64,000 bases of DNA, from NCBI GenBank assembly GCA_034769895.1, contig CM068367.1, positions 113,134,654 through 113,198,653 of the forward strand, given 5' to 3'. The notes under the pieces are model-generated. The model searched no databases, had not been told where the DNA came from, and was given only the letters and a program-made list of their open reading frames with translations. The DNA is from Magicicada septendecula (taxonomy: Eukaryota > Arthropoda > Insecta > Hemiptera > Cicadidae). Positions 26,464-39,313 of the stretch are shown here, piece after piece; within the stretch, counting starts at the first letter, position 1, and the number at the start of each line of letters is the position of its first letter. Made by a program: the position numbers and the translations under genes.

Positions 26464-27356
26464 TATAGGCAGACACAAAGAGACACGGATTATAAAATCA
26501 TATATTTATAATCAATATAAGCAGTTTATACAGAAGCTGTGGTTGATAACTGCTTTTATTTGCATATCGAGGTTTATGTTTAATTTATTTAAGAATAAAT
26601 TTAAATAATTAATTAATTTGTTAATTGTTTATATAAATTTAATTTATTTAAGTAAGGATTTAATTAATTTATTTAGCAATATTTATTGAGATATTTACAT
26701 ATTTTGTTTTAGATAAAACTCTATAAAGTAGTTTTTTGGTGTGAGAGTGCATAGTGTCTATTATATTGTGTAGTCCCTCATATACTAAGGCGGTGTGTGT
26801 CTATTTAAAATAATGCTATGAAGAATTCTAGTCACTATGTCTAGTCATTAGTGACCGGAAGTATATAAACGTTTGTTACCTACCGAAAAATTCTAGACGT
26901 GCACATGGATATACTATCAGATTGTTTTTCAGAAAGTGGGTAGATGTTTTCGATATGATGTGGAAATTATAACACAAGCTTTGTACATAGCTTCGAGATG
27001 TGTCTACGTAATAACTTCTATGGCCAACATGTGTCGTTAGTAAAACCCATCTTGGATCTGCAAAATCAGACCAGTTTCGTCGAAAGAAAACTGTAGAAAT
27101 TAGCAGGATTGGTGAAATATTTTTTGAGCTCAGAATCGGACTTAATTTTAATTTTACTAGACCTCTCCGCTAATTAGTCTAGAGTGCTATTCCAGAGTTT
27201 ATAACTAGAAGTATAATCACTGGGAACCTCAAGTGTCTCTCAACCCACCGGCATAAATCACAAACAAAGATTTCCGAAGGGGAGTCCCACAATCAGCAAC
27301 GCAATGAAGATGTATGTAATGAAGGTTCTTAAGCTCAAAGACCAAAATCAACAGCA
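26464..27356. other. Intergenic, no gene recognised
   Basis: AT-rich. It includes an A/T-only stretch with repeated TTAATTTATTTAA units at about 26580-26690. No supported gene. Confidence 0.45.
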
Positions 27357-27365
27357 CAAAGAAGC
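27357..27365. repeat. Target-site duplication of second MULE, left copy
   Basis: CAAAGAAGC, identical to 29931-29939. Confidence 0.7.
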
Positions 27366-29930
27366 GGAGTTGGCGAGTTCCGTCCCGCGGTCAGTAAGTA
27401 TACCGAATTCGGTCCCGGGTAGGATTAAGAAACTTCCAATTCCGTTCGGTGGTCGAAAATTTTACCTGCTAATTGCGTCCGATTCCCCCCCTCTCTCTTA
27501 CAGCATGGTGAGGGGAAAACTAATAGTGGCGGTAAAAAGGGCTAAGGAGTGGGAAGAATTAAATTTTCGTCAGTTATTGTTTTGCTATATTGGTGAACAA
27601 ATCGAGTCCAAGTAATCGGTGAGTATTCATTTCGAATTTCGATTAAATAGCAGTAGTTACAGTGCAAGTTTATATTCAAGCGAAAGAAATTAATTTAGTG
27701 AAGGTACTATAGGTATAGGTATATAGATATAGGTATTAGTATAGGTATTAAACTAATTAATACAGAACATAATGGCTTCCGTAACATATGAAACTATGCT
27801 CAGTGAGAAGGGCAAAACATTAATTGTCGTTGATGGTTTTAAAATTCGTTTCCATAAATCTCTAGCTCAAAACATACAACGTTGGGCCGGTATTCAAAAA
27901 ACTTGTATAAACGTTTTCTCAAACTTAACGAACAGAGCAATATTATGCCTTCATCAGTACTGGAACATAATCATCTTAAAGACGACAGCCATTTATTAGA
28001 TAGACAAAAAATCAGCAATAGTTTAAAAAGAAAAGCATTGGATTATATATATCCACGCGTCCATCTAAACTGCTTCATGGCGAATTACGGTTACCGAATG
28101 CACCGAAACTTTACGTAAATGACGTAACTCTAATAAGAAAAAATATCGGACGTTGTAGATTGATTAATTTACCACAAATTCCTAAGACCATAGACGAATT
28201 TCACGACGCACTTAACGCCATGCCAATAGAGACCAACGAAAAAGAAAATTTTTTACTGGTAAATGATGCAGTGACCAACATTGTATGTTTTTCTACAAAA
28301 ACAAACTTAGAAACATTATGTTCTGTAGAAAATATTTTCGCGGATGGAACGTTTTACAGTTGTCCGAAGCCATTTGAACAATTATTCGCGTATATTCCGT
28401 TATTTTTTGCTCTTTTACCGGATAAATCAGAGTCGTCTTATTCTAAAACATTTTGCTATCTCGTTGATAAATGTAAAGAATTTGGTTTAAAATTTTCTCC
28501 GAAAGAAATTCGCGTAGATTTTGTGTATTCCATTCATTTAGCAATCAAAAACGTTTTACCCAATATTAAAGTTGCTGGATGTCGATTTCATTTAGGACAA
28601 AGTTGGTGGAGGAAAATTCAGCAACTTGAATTAAGCACAATTTATAGCGACCACGGGACTGAATTGAGTAATTTTTTGAAAATTTTCTTCGGATTGTCAT
28701 TTTTTCTCAGCGGATCAAGTAAGTGATTGTTTTTATTTTGATTTAATGTAGAATCAGCCGGATCATCCAAAAATATCCGAGTTTTGTGATTATGTACTCG
28801 AAACATATATATCTGAAAATGCTAAATTTTCACCAGAAATATGGGCTGAATTTTCCTCTTCGATTTCGCGAACAACCAACAACTGTGAATCGTTCCACGC
28901 GAAACTGAACAACAATTTTAATACTTCCCATCCAAACTTATTTAAATTTGTAGATTCACTTATTGATGTTCAAGTAGATGTTTATATAAAAATTCGTAGT
29001 GTAGCGGAAAAGAGCAGAGCTACTTTGGAAAAAAGAATGATTTTTAAATGAAAAAAAAAATGGTTCTTTGGCAAAGCAGTAGCATAAATCGATATAGACT
29101 ACATTTGTATGGGAGGAATCATCTAAATTTCAACCCACCGATTTAAAAAAAAAAAAACTAACATTAATAAATAAGTGGTAATATTTATTAATGTTACTTT
29201 TTTAACCTATGCATGTTGTACATTTTGTAAATATTGTAAGTAGCATTGTAAATATTGTAAACATCTTAATAAATAGTTTTAGACTAACAAGGAACGGTGA
29301 TAAATTTTGTTCCGCGTTTTTAAACATGCCAGCTAGTAATTTCTTTTCTTGCTGCCAGTCCTAAGCCTGGACAAAATGTGAAGGAGAACGCGAACATTTC
29401 TGTCTACCCTTTATTTGCTGTTTTGGATTTCCCAATTTTTTCCCCAATTTTTATTCAAATAAAAATTTATAAAATTGTATAAAAATTACTGACCTTATAA
29501 GTACGTTATTGTTTTCGAGTTAAAAATACCGCTCCTTGTATAAATAATTTATTGTCTATTAACGAAACCGCTCTATATTTGAATATTTATGAAAAAAGGA
29601 TACATAAATATTAATATGCACTTTCAGAAAGACTAAAATAAAGAGAGAGGATATTTTTTACATTATATAACACTGGATTTTTATTTTGCTGGTAAAATAT
29701 CGCGGATTCATTATTATGTTTTCAAATCTTGGTCTTACTGCCCCACCATTATTTTTGTTTCTCTTCTCCTTAATTTATATAATTTTTGGGGATGAGCATG
29801 TCAAGTGGTGGGGGGTAAATTGTAAAATTGACCGCCGGACGGAACTGGTAGTAACCCAAAGAAGACCCGGGACGGAATTAGTATTTTAAGGGTCAATTTT
29901 TCAGGTATGGGACGGAATTCGGGTGCGTCC
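27366..29930. mobile_element. Second FLYWCH-MULE DNA transposon, delimited
   Basis: A 2565-bp element bounded by a 9-bp direct repeat CAAAGAAGC (27357-27365 and 29931-29939), the size usual for Mutator. Ends: left GGAGTTGGCGAGTTCCGTCC; right (reverse complement) GGACGCACCCGAATTCCGTC. Subterminal inverted motifs A(A/G)TTCCGTCCCG and GGTGGTC/GGCGGTCAATTTTAC recur at 27376-27470 and 29825-29925. It contains a broken plus-strand transposase. The terminal motifs are unlike those of the element at 18102, so the two are different families. Confidence 0.75.
27772..29051 (+). pseudogene. FLYWCH finger plus MULE transposase, several frameshifts
   Basis: It begins at ATG 27772. The finger region reads VDGFKIRFHKSLAQNIQRWA and, after a shift near 27890, ends in SVLEHNHLKDDSH (the HxH). 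The Cys expected after Trp (WxC) is Gly here. A further shift near 28085-28100 opens the frame that runs to about 28690, with IFADGTFYSCPKPFEQLF (first Asp), IRVDFVYSIHLAIKNVLP (second Asp) and AGCRFHLGQSWWRKIQ. Near 28695 the frame shifts again and a TAG stop follows at 28749-28751, then TNNCESFHAKLNNNF and a final stop at 29051. A GTAAGTG at 28718 looks like a splice donor, but the 33-bp segment is too short for an intron and encodes family-like sequence (SDCFYFDLM). Confidence 0.75.
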
Positions 29931-29939
29931 CAAAGAAGC
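29931..29939. repeat. Target-site duplication of second MULE, right copy
   Basis: CAAAGAAGC, abutting the right terminal repeat. Confidence 0.7.
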
Positions 29940-30287
29940 CTGAGCTCAGATCTATGCCTCGGGACTTCAAAGTGTCGTCTACATCACCTTCTGTAGCATT
30001 TGTGTCATTAATATGTGGGGAACGAACGCCGTTTCATAAATGTCTTTATTAAAAATAATCTTTCAAAAACTATTAATTAATGGTATCTTCAAGAATTTAA
30101 AAATTGTAAGAAGATAATATTTAATAGATATTCTTATACTATGTAATACTACACTCATACTTAATATGTTATATTTATGTAAACTAATAGGTTACTGTAG
30201 GCCTATATTCAGAGATGTTTAATATTCATTTTCAGTGAAATACGTTATTATACATCATATACGTCTACAAGATTCCAATTTTGTGTA

Positions 30288-30291
<4 letters not shown>

Positions 30292-30364
<73 letters not shown>
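30292..30364. repeat. (GA)n microsatellite
   Basis: Uninterrupted GA repeat, about 73 bp. Confidence 0.97.
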
Positions 30365-30365
<1 letters not shown>

Positions 30366-30810
30366 GAACATGTATAAGCGTAGTTTTACATCTTTACAAA
30401 AGATAAACTTTTAACGAAGCAAGAAGACGCATAATAGGCCCCTATAATGTCACTGAAGAAGTAGTTATCAATTTATTTTTTTTAAGAACTAATGTTTGAT
30501 TGTAAGTATGTAAAGATTTTTCCTTTTTACAAACATACAGAAGTAGTAAATTGAAAGACGACGGAGAACCTGTACTCAGTAATGGTTGCCGTTAGTTCGA
30601 GAAGCGTGAGGCAGCGTACAATACGGCGGAACAAAACACCGGCCTCTCTCCATAGCCTATTCGCTAAACTAACGTAAAGTTAAACCCAAAACTTAACGTC
30701 AACTCCACTTCCCACTGACAGTGTCGCTTCCAAGTTCAAGCTCATAAATTAATAAATTATCTTATAGGGTATCTGTCGTGTGAGTTCTTTTTTTAATTTA
30801 AAATAACGCT

Positions 30811-30836
30811 TTTCGGAACATATGTTCCATCTTCAG
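30811..30836 (-). other. Hammerhead-like motif, copy 4
   Basis: CTGAAGA, T, then the self-complementary GGAACATATGTTCC as the stem, GAAA, then AGCG. Same order and one extra base as the other copies. Confidence 0.45.
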
Positions 30837-31137
30837 ATTAATTCACTCAGTTGAGGTCGTTAAAAGTTAAAATCACATTACTTTCAATTTCAGTTCTAAA
30901 ACCAGGATTAGCCTACTTCAGAAATAAAGTTACATGACTCACTATAAAATTTAATAAACGAGTGTGAAATTGAATAAATTTTTGTTTACCTTACAAAGCG
31001 TGTTGTAATACACTTCATGCTGTTTTCTCTCCCGATTTACTACACCATATTGAAAGAGAAGAGAGTGAAAATACTTTTTTACAACTACTACTACAGAGTA
31101 CTGGACTACTCTTATAGTTTTCAAATGGAATACAAGG

Positions 31138-31168
31138 AAGCCTTCCACTTTGTGATAGTGGAAGGCTT
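31138..31168. repeat. Perfect 12-bp stem hairpin
   Basis: AAGCCTTCCACT, loop TTGTGAT, AGTGGAAGGCTT. No U-run follows and no gene is adjacent. Confidence 0.75.
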
Positions 31169-32275
31169 ACGACAACCCTGTTCGTAAGACAATGACTTCC
31201 CTCTGTTTGGTCCACCATAGCGTTACACAAAATCGAGAAAAGTTATTATTTTTGTATTTCATTACGTATTTTATTATTTAGAAAAGACACAATTTTTCTG
31301 ATAAAATTTGATAAGGAAAAAACAGATATAGGCCTATTTCTGTGTACAGATCGTTTTGTTATTTTTTTTTAGCGTAGTTTTTTGGTCGTCGTTTGTAGTA
31401 AACGAACATTGTTAACAGCGATTTAAATAAATTTAACATTATAATTTCAATAACAATAAATAAAATGCGTATCTAAGTTTTGGATTGAATGCATTCACAT
31501 TTATTAATCATATACATTTTTTTATTATTCATCCTATATATTTTAGCTGGGCATAATCTATCTGTACACTCATATAAAGTTTTGCAAAACTGTTTTTGGT
31601 TTTTTTATTGTTAAGTAATAATTTATGTCAAGAATAAAATAAAAGAAGTCACAATGGGAAAAAAGAAGAAATCACAATATATAGGCGCATACATACTCAC
31701 GCGCGCGTGCATACAAAACACGTTGTTTCTTATATTTTCACACTTGTTCCGCTTTTCGTGATGCAAATTTTTTCGGATTAAAAAAAATATTTTTAAGAGC
31801 TTGTTTTGTTGAATTTTACCAAGCGACTGGTCTTCTCGCCATTAGTGTTCCACTTACTAGTTAATGTTTGTACACTTACTTAATTATTTATTTATTAACA
31901 TATAATTTAATAAGTTATACTATTTTACTGTGCTGACAGTAAAACAAAGAGAAAATACTGAATTCCAGAAACTGAGGTATTCAGCGGAGCTTAATACTAA
32001 GATCTGACCGCCATGGTAAATTCGATGCTGATTGGAACTGAATTCATTTTGAACACGGTATGAATAAAGGACACAATACTACTCCATTAATACGTAACTT
32101 AAATATCGGTATGGAACCATACATGACTTCCATGTTCTAAGATTAATATTTAAAATCATTTTCGAAATGAGATATTTCAATAGAAACTACTTCCTTTATA
32201 CTTATCGCTTCAGCCTTAACCACAGTACTATGGTCACTAACGTATACCACCTCACGTTATCGCACTCGATTTTCA

Positions 32276-32306
32276 CTGATGATGGCAGTCGATGGCACTG
32301 CCGAAA
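32276..32306 (+). other. Hammerhead-like motif, copy 5 (best)
   Basis: CTGATGA, T, GGCAGT-(CGATGGC)-ACTGCC, GAAA, followed by TGTC. The six-base stem is perfect. It matches the CUGAUGA / stem II / GAAA core of a hammerhead ribozyme except for one extra T before stem II. Confidence 0.5.
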
Positions 32307-32574
32307 TGTCTGGTTTTGAAGAAAACATTGGACTACGGCCAAACAGCCCGGGAAGGAATTTTAACAACAAACTACTTTTTTGTTGCCGATAACGTAGTAC
32401 ACATATAAAAAATTATCCCCCCCCTTCAACTATAATTTTCATTTATAGAAAATTACCCCCACTCCGTTCAACTAGCCTCTTCATTTATAGATATTTCATC
32501 TACGTTTCTACAGTGGATTATTATGGTCTTCTTATCAGGATACTTTATTTATCAGAATAAAGTACTTTACTTTT

Positions 32575-33228
32575 GATAAAACATAATACGTTGCAGGTAA
32601 ACTACCCTTTCTCCGTAACCAATCTTCACAAAAATCAATAGGCATTGAGTGCTCTACAATTCAGGGAAATATGTAAAAAATTATTTGATTCTGTTTGAAT
32701 TTATGGCAGTTATTGTTCGTCATCAAAAAATTACTCTTGTTAAAACATAAAATGTTGCTGGTAAACTACCACTTTCCCTTAACCGATCTTCAACAAAATC
32801 AACAGGCCTTGAGTCCTCTACAATTCAGGGATGTATGAAACAAATTATTTGATTCTGTTTGAATTTATGGCAGTTATCGTTTGTCATCAAAAAATTACTC
32901 TTGTTAAAACATAAAATGTTGCAGGTAAACTACCCCTTTGTCTTAACCGATCTTCACCAAAATCAACAAACTTTGAGTCCTTTACAATTCAGGGATGTAT
33001 GCAGAAGATTATTTGATTCTGTTTTGATGTGCGGAAGTTATCGTTCGTCATAGAAAAAATTACCCTTGTTAAAACATAAAACGTTGCAGGTAAACTACCC
33101 CTTTCCCTTAACCGATCTTCACAAAACACAAAATAGGCCTTGAGTACTCTAAAATTTAGGACTGTATGCAGAAAATTATTTTATTCTATTTCAATTTGCG
33201 GCTGTTATCGTTTGCCATAGAAAAAATT
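32575..33228. repeat. Tandem repeat, four units of 164-165 bp
   Basis: Units start at AAAACATAA(A/T)A(T/C)GTTGC: 32578, 32742, 32906, 33071. Each contains GGTAAACTACC, CGATCTTCA-(A/C)AAA, TTGAGT-CTCTA-AATT-AGG and GTTATCGTT. A single divergent fifth unit lies in copy B at 34016. Confidence 0.9.
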
Positions 33229-33403
33229 CTACACATAGACAGACAGACAGATAGACAGACAAACACCACACACAGACACTTTTCGAAATATGACTTTTCT
33301 ACATGATTTGAGGGTAATGCAATCAGAATCAGCCGTTATCTCGAACACGATTTTTTTCGCCATGACCATACTTCCATTTCCTTATGGAACATGGAAGTAA
33401 AAT

Positions 33404-34320
33404 CGGTATGGGGAACCATACATGACTTCAATGTTCTAAGATATTATTTAAAATTATTTACTTGAATTCAGTTCCATAATTTCTAAAAAAAACATCCCCC
33501 ACTCTCAAACTATTTTTACTATTTATAGATATTTTTGTTATTATGGGATAGTGGTTTAATATAATGTTATTTTCGAGTCACTGTATCTATAAAAATTAAG
33601 TACTTTATTCTTATAGAGAAACTGAACTACGCAGGTAATCACGCATTAATTACATATTTATATAATTATGTAGTTATGTGGTCACAAATTATATTGTCGC
33701 CTAACGGGCCGTGGTTACGGATCTTCAGGAATAGATGATTTAAATTAAAATAAAAAAATTATAATTCTATTGCTTTGCAACAAAATTATTTTATTTTTAA
33801 CAGTTACCATTGTTTGAAAAAGATTAAATGCATTTTTATTTATTTTCGTCAAACTCATTAAATCAATACCAAATGTGAAAAATTACTCCCTCCCCTTTTA
33901 ACTACCCTTTTCATTTGTAGACATTTCATCTACCTTTCTACAGTGGATTATTATGACCTTCTTTTTAGTATACTTTAGCCTATTTATAAAAATAACTACT
34001 TTAGGTCTTCTTGTTAAAACGTAAAACGCAGGTAAACTACCCCTCTTCCTTAACCGATCTTCACCAAAGCAATAGGCTTTGGTGAAGCATATTGCTGTAG
34101 TCCTCTACAACTCAGACTCATGTGCAAAGGATTATGTTTGAATTTGCGGCAGTCAGGTCTATCGTTTGCCATAGAAAAAATTCTACACACAGATACTTTA
34201 CGGAAAATTACTTTTCTTCACGTTTTGAGGGTAATACAATCAGAATCAGCCCTTATCTCGTTCACGATTTTTTCGCCATCACCATACTTCCATTTATTTA
34301 CGGAACATGGAAGTAAACAA
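33404..34320. mobile_element. Helentron/pearl-like composite repeat, copy B
   Basis: Same order of blocks as copy A in the same orientation: GGAACCATACATGACTTCA (33411), CTACAGTGGATTATTATGA (about 33938), one partial 164-bp unit (34016 onward), then the end block with GGGTAATACAATCAGAATCAG and CTTCCATTTATTTACGGAAC (to about 34317). It lacks the ACAG microsatellite and three of the four core units. Direct juxtaposition of two copies suggests tandem duplication or two insertions at one site. Confidence 0.55.
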
Positions 34321-35395
34321 TACACAAGACTTTCAGCCAGGTGCTTTTCTCGTATGAATTAGGTACGTATAAACATAATAGTGTAGTGAAAAGCTAAACA
34401 AACACATCATAATTAATCACCAAACGCATTAAAGCTGTATAAGTCACGTGATGTGGCTATGATATTGCGTATTAATATGAGGTTACACACGAATGTATGT
34501 GTTTATTCGTACGTTATGTTATGTGTGTAAAAAGTTTATCAATTTATATCTGAAATACATTTTCTAAATAATTTTTATCTGCTGAATAACTGTATTAGAT
34601 TTAAAAAACTTTTTGTTACGAAAAACAAACTTTACCCCTCATGTACATTAACATAATTACATAGTAATAACACCTATAACGTGCGCGCAAACACGTACAT
34701 GACCAAAATGATGTGTAACTCATTTTAGCCACATTTACCGGGCCTCATTGCTGTGACCACAGTTGAGATAGGATATCGTTACACACAGATGACAACCTCT
34801 ATAAACACCAGTAACTACATACAGCTGTCACGTAATTACTGCCATGGCTGTATACCTCTGTATTGTGATCGATAGTTACTCAAGACTATACGCATATATT
34901 GTCACATACAAACGCGCACATAGGCCTACTGCTGTTGCGGCCCAATAGGGGAAATCTGTGTTAACGCCAGACCGTTTACGAGTCTTGTCGTGTGCTAATT
35001 ACAAATGTATTTGGCGGTCCGATTGGAAGAAATTGCTTTGCTTTTAGTAAACCATATGTAGAGTTAAGCAGAACAACGTTTCTTCAGTTAGAGTTATACC
35101 GCGCCAGAATCATCAAGCGAAAGATATCCTTTCAGGAAAAATACAGGATCTTTGCCAAATTATTTAAAATGTTCAACACGTCTTACGTTATGATCGAGAA
35201 GACGGCACTGAGAAGTTATGTCGGTTACAGGATGGTATTTTGTTAGCAGTACTTATTTTTTAATCAAGGAATGCATTGTTCTCTTTCAACAAGAGAATTT
35301 TGTTAAAATTCTTCTTTGAAATCATATTTACCATAATAATCCCTTAATCCCTGGTGCTTGATTTTTGTTCTTTTGTGTGCTTGTATTTAGTAAAG
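34321..35395. other. Intergenic, no gene recognised
   Basis: No supported gene; the open frame at 34992-35246 has no recognisable motif. Confidence 0.4.
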
Positions 35396-35535
<140 letters not shown>

Positions 35536-37003
35536 CCGACAGCAAAGGAGGAAATCCTATCAATCAACACATGAAATCAAAGTGGGAAAGAAATAGAGAA
35601 TAAGAAAAGCAAACAAATTCTACCACGATTACCACTAAAACTTAGGAATCAGACAAAGGAGAGCTATTAAAGAAGAAAGAGAGAAAAGAGCAACGAAAAA
35701 CGTGAGTAAGAGTAAAAGGGGCAAGTAGAGAGACAGACAGTAATCTGTAGCCATTCACAGTATGCTTTTAAATGAGGTGAAATTAAAAAAAAAAAAAATT
35801 TAAACTGAAAAGTGTTCTTTTAAATATTGAGATAGATTATTTATTTAGTGTGACGACAAACTGTCACTATTAATCTATGTGTGAAGAAAAAACGTATCTA
35901 AACAGCGGCGTATGGTTGTAAACAACAGAAACTCGGGTAAAGTTATAACAACGAGGATCTTGTTTGTAAACTAAACTTTTAACTGGAACCAATAAAACTT
36001 CGTTAGTACTTCAGAGAAAGTTGGAAAAATTTCATAGTCATATAAATAACATGTTTAATAATATTATTTAATGTAATTTGAATTTATATTACGAATAGAG
36101 TTTTTTTAATGAGTAACAAGGTAACTTTGTGAGAGGTTTTAATAATATAAAAAGCAGATGGTTTAAGTAAATTCAATAATCAGATTAAGGTTGTTTTAAC
36201 TTTAAGTACTGAATATCTTAGGTTTACAGAAGTGGTCTGACTTAATAGGTCCAGGTGTTTGGGCACTAGACAATGACGTGCCCCAGTGGTCGCAGCGTCC
36301 GGGCGAACCCTATGACTGCCTGTTGCTTCGTAGTGCCTTGGAAGCAGTCTTGCGCTTCTATTCCGCAATCCTCCTATTTTATTAAGGCCTATTAAGTACC
36401 TATACATTTCAATGCAACAAGATTCAGTTTAATAATGATTTTTTTTTTAAATTCATTTTTATAAGTTAAAATTGATTTAATTAATATCTTGTGATGGAAA
36501 GTGATTGAAGATAGAACGATGAAAGTTCCGTCTTGTGATTGAAGATGGAAAGACCGTTCTGAAACGCGTCACAGAGCTGCTAGGAGAAGACACAATACAA
36601 AACTGAATCAAGGTAATATATAAATTAAATAATTTTTTATGGATTTTTCTGTCCGGTTATCAGGTGTAAGTGTTTGGAAGGGGTTTTTATACATATTAAC
36701 CAGCAATTTCTATCAGCCATCGTAAACTATGTTGCAGTCAGTCCATTGTGTATGTCGTCATATAAATATTCTAAAAATCAGCAATAATTTAATCTTGAAA
36801 AGTATGTATTTTACTTACTTCACAAATATAATTTATTATGTCCTTTCTCCACCGCTCTCATTAGTCTCTTTATTTCATTGGTCCTCGTTTCCTAACAAAA
36901 GCCGACCAAGCTTAATAGCAGTTCTTTGCGACGTCCATCTCAGTTGAAGTATTTTATCTTGCATATTTTTTTATCAATTATCCACTTATCTCAACACACA
37001 CAC
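35536..37003. other. Intergenic, no gene recognised
   Basis: No supported gene. It holds a hammerhead-like motif at 36539-36564 with a partial duplicate of its first half at about 36504. Confidence 0.4.
36539..36564 (+). other. Hammerhead-like motif, copy 6
   Basis: TTGAAGA, T, GGAA-(AGACCG)-TTCT with one G-U pair, GAAA, then CGCG. Confidence 0.4.
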
Positions 37004-37006
37004 ACG

Positions 37007-37078
<72 letters not shown>
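37004..37078. repeat. (CA)n microsatellite with an internal (CG)n patch
   Basis: CA repeat with CGCGCGCG near its left end. Confidence 0.95.
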
Positions 37079-37079
<1 letters not shown>

Positions 37080-37139
37080 TTTATTATGTGAGGGTTAAGT
37101 TACCATTATTTTAGATAACGCTATAGAGAACAGGAAACA

Positions 37140-37725
37140 GAAATATTAAGTTTCAAATATCATTAAGAAATAAACTACAAATACTTAGGAATAAAATTTA
37201 ATGAAGAAGGAACAGATAATGTTGAAATGAAATAAAGAATAAACAAAGAAAAACACTTATTAGATTACTGAATGGGATTCTATGGAACGCAGAAATTGGA
37301 AAAGAAAGGAAGAAAAGAATATACGATAATATGATTAAAAGCACGTTGATGTAGGGATCCGAAACATGGAGACTAAAAGAACAGGTAAAAAGAAAGAAGC
37401 TACAGAAATGGATGCTTGGATGCTTTGAGACGAACTGATAGAACTTCACGGCTAGAGCGAATACGAAATGAAACGATCAAAGAAGAAATGGACTGCATTG
37501 AAGAAAAACAACGATACGGACACCTACAAAGAATGGGATAAGACTGACTACCAAAGAAAACAATGAGATTGATACCTAGAGAGCACAGAAAGAAGAGAAG
37601 ACCCAAGAAAACATGGGTAGAGGGCATAAGAAGATCAATACGCGATAGAGAGCTAATCAACGAAGACTGCAACGACAGTCAACAATGGAGATTAGGCATC
37701 AGACAACGTCGTAGGACGTTTTGAC
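37140..37725 (+). pseudogene. LINE ORF2 3' fragment, many stops
   Basis: Plus strand reads YKYLGIKFNEEGTDNVEM, then in shifted frames WNAEIGKERKKRIYDNMIKS, GSETWRLKEQ, LRRTDRTSRLERIRNETIKE, RYGHLQRMG, HRKKRRPKKTWVEGIRRSIR and NDSQQWRLGIRQRRRTF. This is the whole end of a LINE ORF2 after the RT core. At least two shifts and several stops are present. Minus-strand open frames over it are shadows. Confidence 0.75.
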
Positions 37726-39313
37726 ACCGAATAAAAAAAAACATTAAGATGTACTACAGTAATGTTATGGCCCCGAGTTAGGGTCGATGATGGGTAGAAT
37801 CTAGAATCGTTTGTTCACGCAAACATACCGTAGCAGTAGAGTGTTATTGAATGGATAGGTGCAACGGCGACAGGTCACACTAGAACTAGACTATCAAAAC
37901 AAAACGTGTGTACGTATGTAATTTATATGCAAATAGTGTAGGCATGGGATATTGCCCATAGAGTTTGGTTGATGACACATGCTGGCCGTCAATGAATTGA
38001 ATAATGTAGCCTATGTGCTGCGTATGAATTACGGCATTCTGTATACGATATTATTATATAATATGCATTGTGTGTGAACGCTCGTGCATACATAATTATA
38101 CTGTTTCCATTCCTAGCTTAATCCTAATGTAAACAAACAGGCGTGGCACATCTGAAACGCTATTTGCTACTTGAATTAGAGGCGTTCCACTCTGACAGAA
38201 GAAGTACAGAGAGAGTACATATAATATTGATACTGTATAAAGACACGTAAATTGTATAATAATTTGTCCTGACCAAAGCAAAATTTGTATGACAGTGTCA
38301 GACCGACAGTGAAATATTTTTTATTAACACCAGTTAATGGCCTGTTTTATTAACCGTTTAAATATCGCAACAAACAAGAAAGTAAAATAATTACCGGTGT
38401 ACTGAATTACTATCAGTTGCTGTCAGAAAGTAATTCAATGCTCTCCATATATGTGTCTAAACTTTCATCATCACTTGAGACAGCTTATTATTGATCAGAT
38501 TGCCCATTGTCCACAACGACGTCGGTAATGTGGGCCCAATTGCCATAGCTAATATTAATATAATTGCCTTGATTATATGCTGCATACAATGAGTCCACTT
38601 GTTCTACTTTGTTTCATTTACCGCCTTCTCAATAAATTGTTTTATGTCAAGCAGCTAATGTTGTGTTGTGACGAGCAACATATCCTTTCAACTACGTACA
38701 TATTAACTCAATAGATTGAGAATACAGTGATTTAAGTGGCAAGATAACTCACATGACTATACAGACATTCTGCACATGCGCGTAATACATTACTGTGTGA
38801 ACAGTGTCAACACCCCTGACCAATAGTGTTTCAGATTTGCCACGTGGGTTTGTTTACATCAGGATTGAACTAAGAACGGAAAGAGTATAAAACAGTGTTC
38901 CTGCGAGGACCACTCAAAAATGTAAACACATGAAATAAGAACGACATTAGTTTTTATAATACAAATTTTTCTTTTATTAATAAAATTAACAAAAACTATA
39001 CTTATTTCTCAACATAAACCCCATTTACAATTATTCATTTCTTTGTACTGACGTTTGAATTATATTTGCACATTTGTCTTCACTTCTTCGGTGATATCAT
39101 ACATGGCTACACGCGATGACTCCTTGATGTATCCGATCAGTGAGAGATTCCTCTGGTCGGTCCACGGTATGGAGTGTGTAGGGAAATTACCAGAATCTAC
39201 CGGCCTGATTTTTCAAGTTGGACGAGCGAAGCGAGTTCTCAGTTTTAACTAGACCGTTTGGCATTTTCTGTGTGTTTATCTATCAGTCGAGTCGATCAGT
39301 TGTATGTCTGTTT
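37726..39313. other. Intergenic, no gene recognised
   Basis: No supported gene or RNA. Confidence 0.4.

Larger units (their letters stand above)
29940..32103. other. Intergenic with microsatellite and small motifs
   Basis: No gene recognised. It holds (GA)n at 30292-30364, a hammerhead-like motif at 30812-30836 and a 12-bp hairpin at 31138-31168. Confidence 0.45.
32104..33400. mobile_element. Helentron/pearl-like composite repeat, copy A
   Basis: Order of parts: a start block GGAACCATACATGACTTCCA (32112), a CTACAGTGGATTATTATGG block (about 32508), four tandem 164-165 bp units (32575-33228), an (ACAG/ATAG)n microsatellite (33236-33270) and an end block with GGGTAAT-CAATCAGAATCAGC closing in the hairpin-forming CTTCCATTTCC...GGAACATGGAAG (about 33369-33398). 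A block of unrelated sequence with a hammerhead-like motif sits near 32200-32400. A core tandem repeat followed by a tetranucleotide microsatellite and a terminal hairpin is the architecture known for pearl/HINE non-autonomous Helitrons. Confidence 0.55.

Noticed and set aside
26222..26476. Leu/Ser-repeat frame
   Set aside because: Produced by the GA and GACA microsatellites.
28718..28751. GTAAGTG...TAG that looks like an intron in the second MULE transposase
   Set aside because: Only about 33 bp, below usual intron size, and the segment itself encodes sequence expected for the family.
32575..33228. CRISPR-like array (regular 164-bp repeats)
   Set aside because: Units are long, contiguous and without short repeat/unique spacer structure; it is a satellite within a mobile element.
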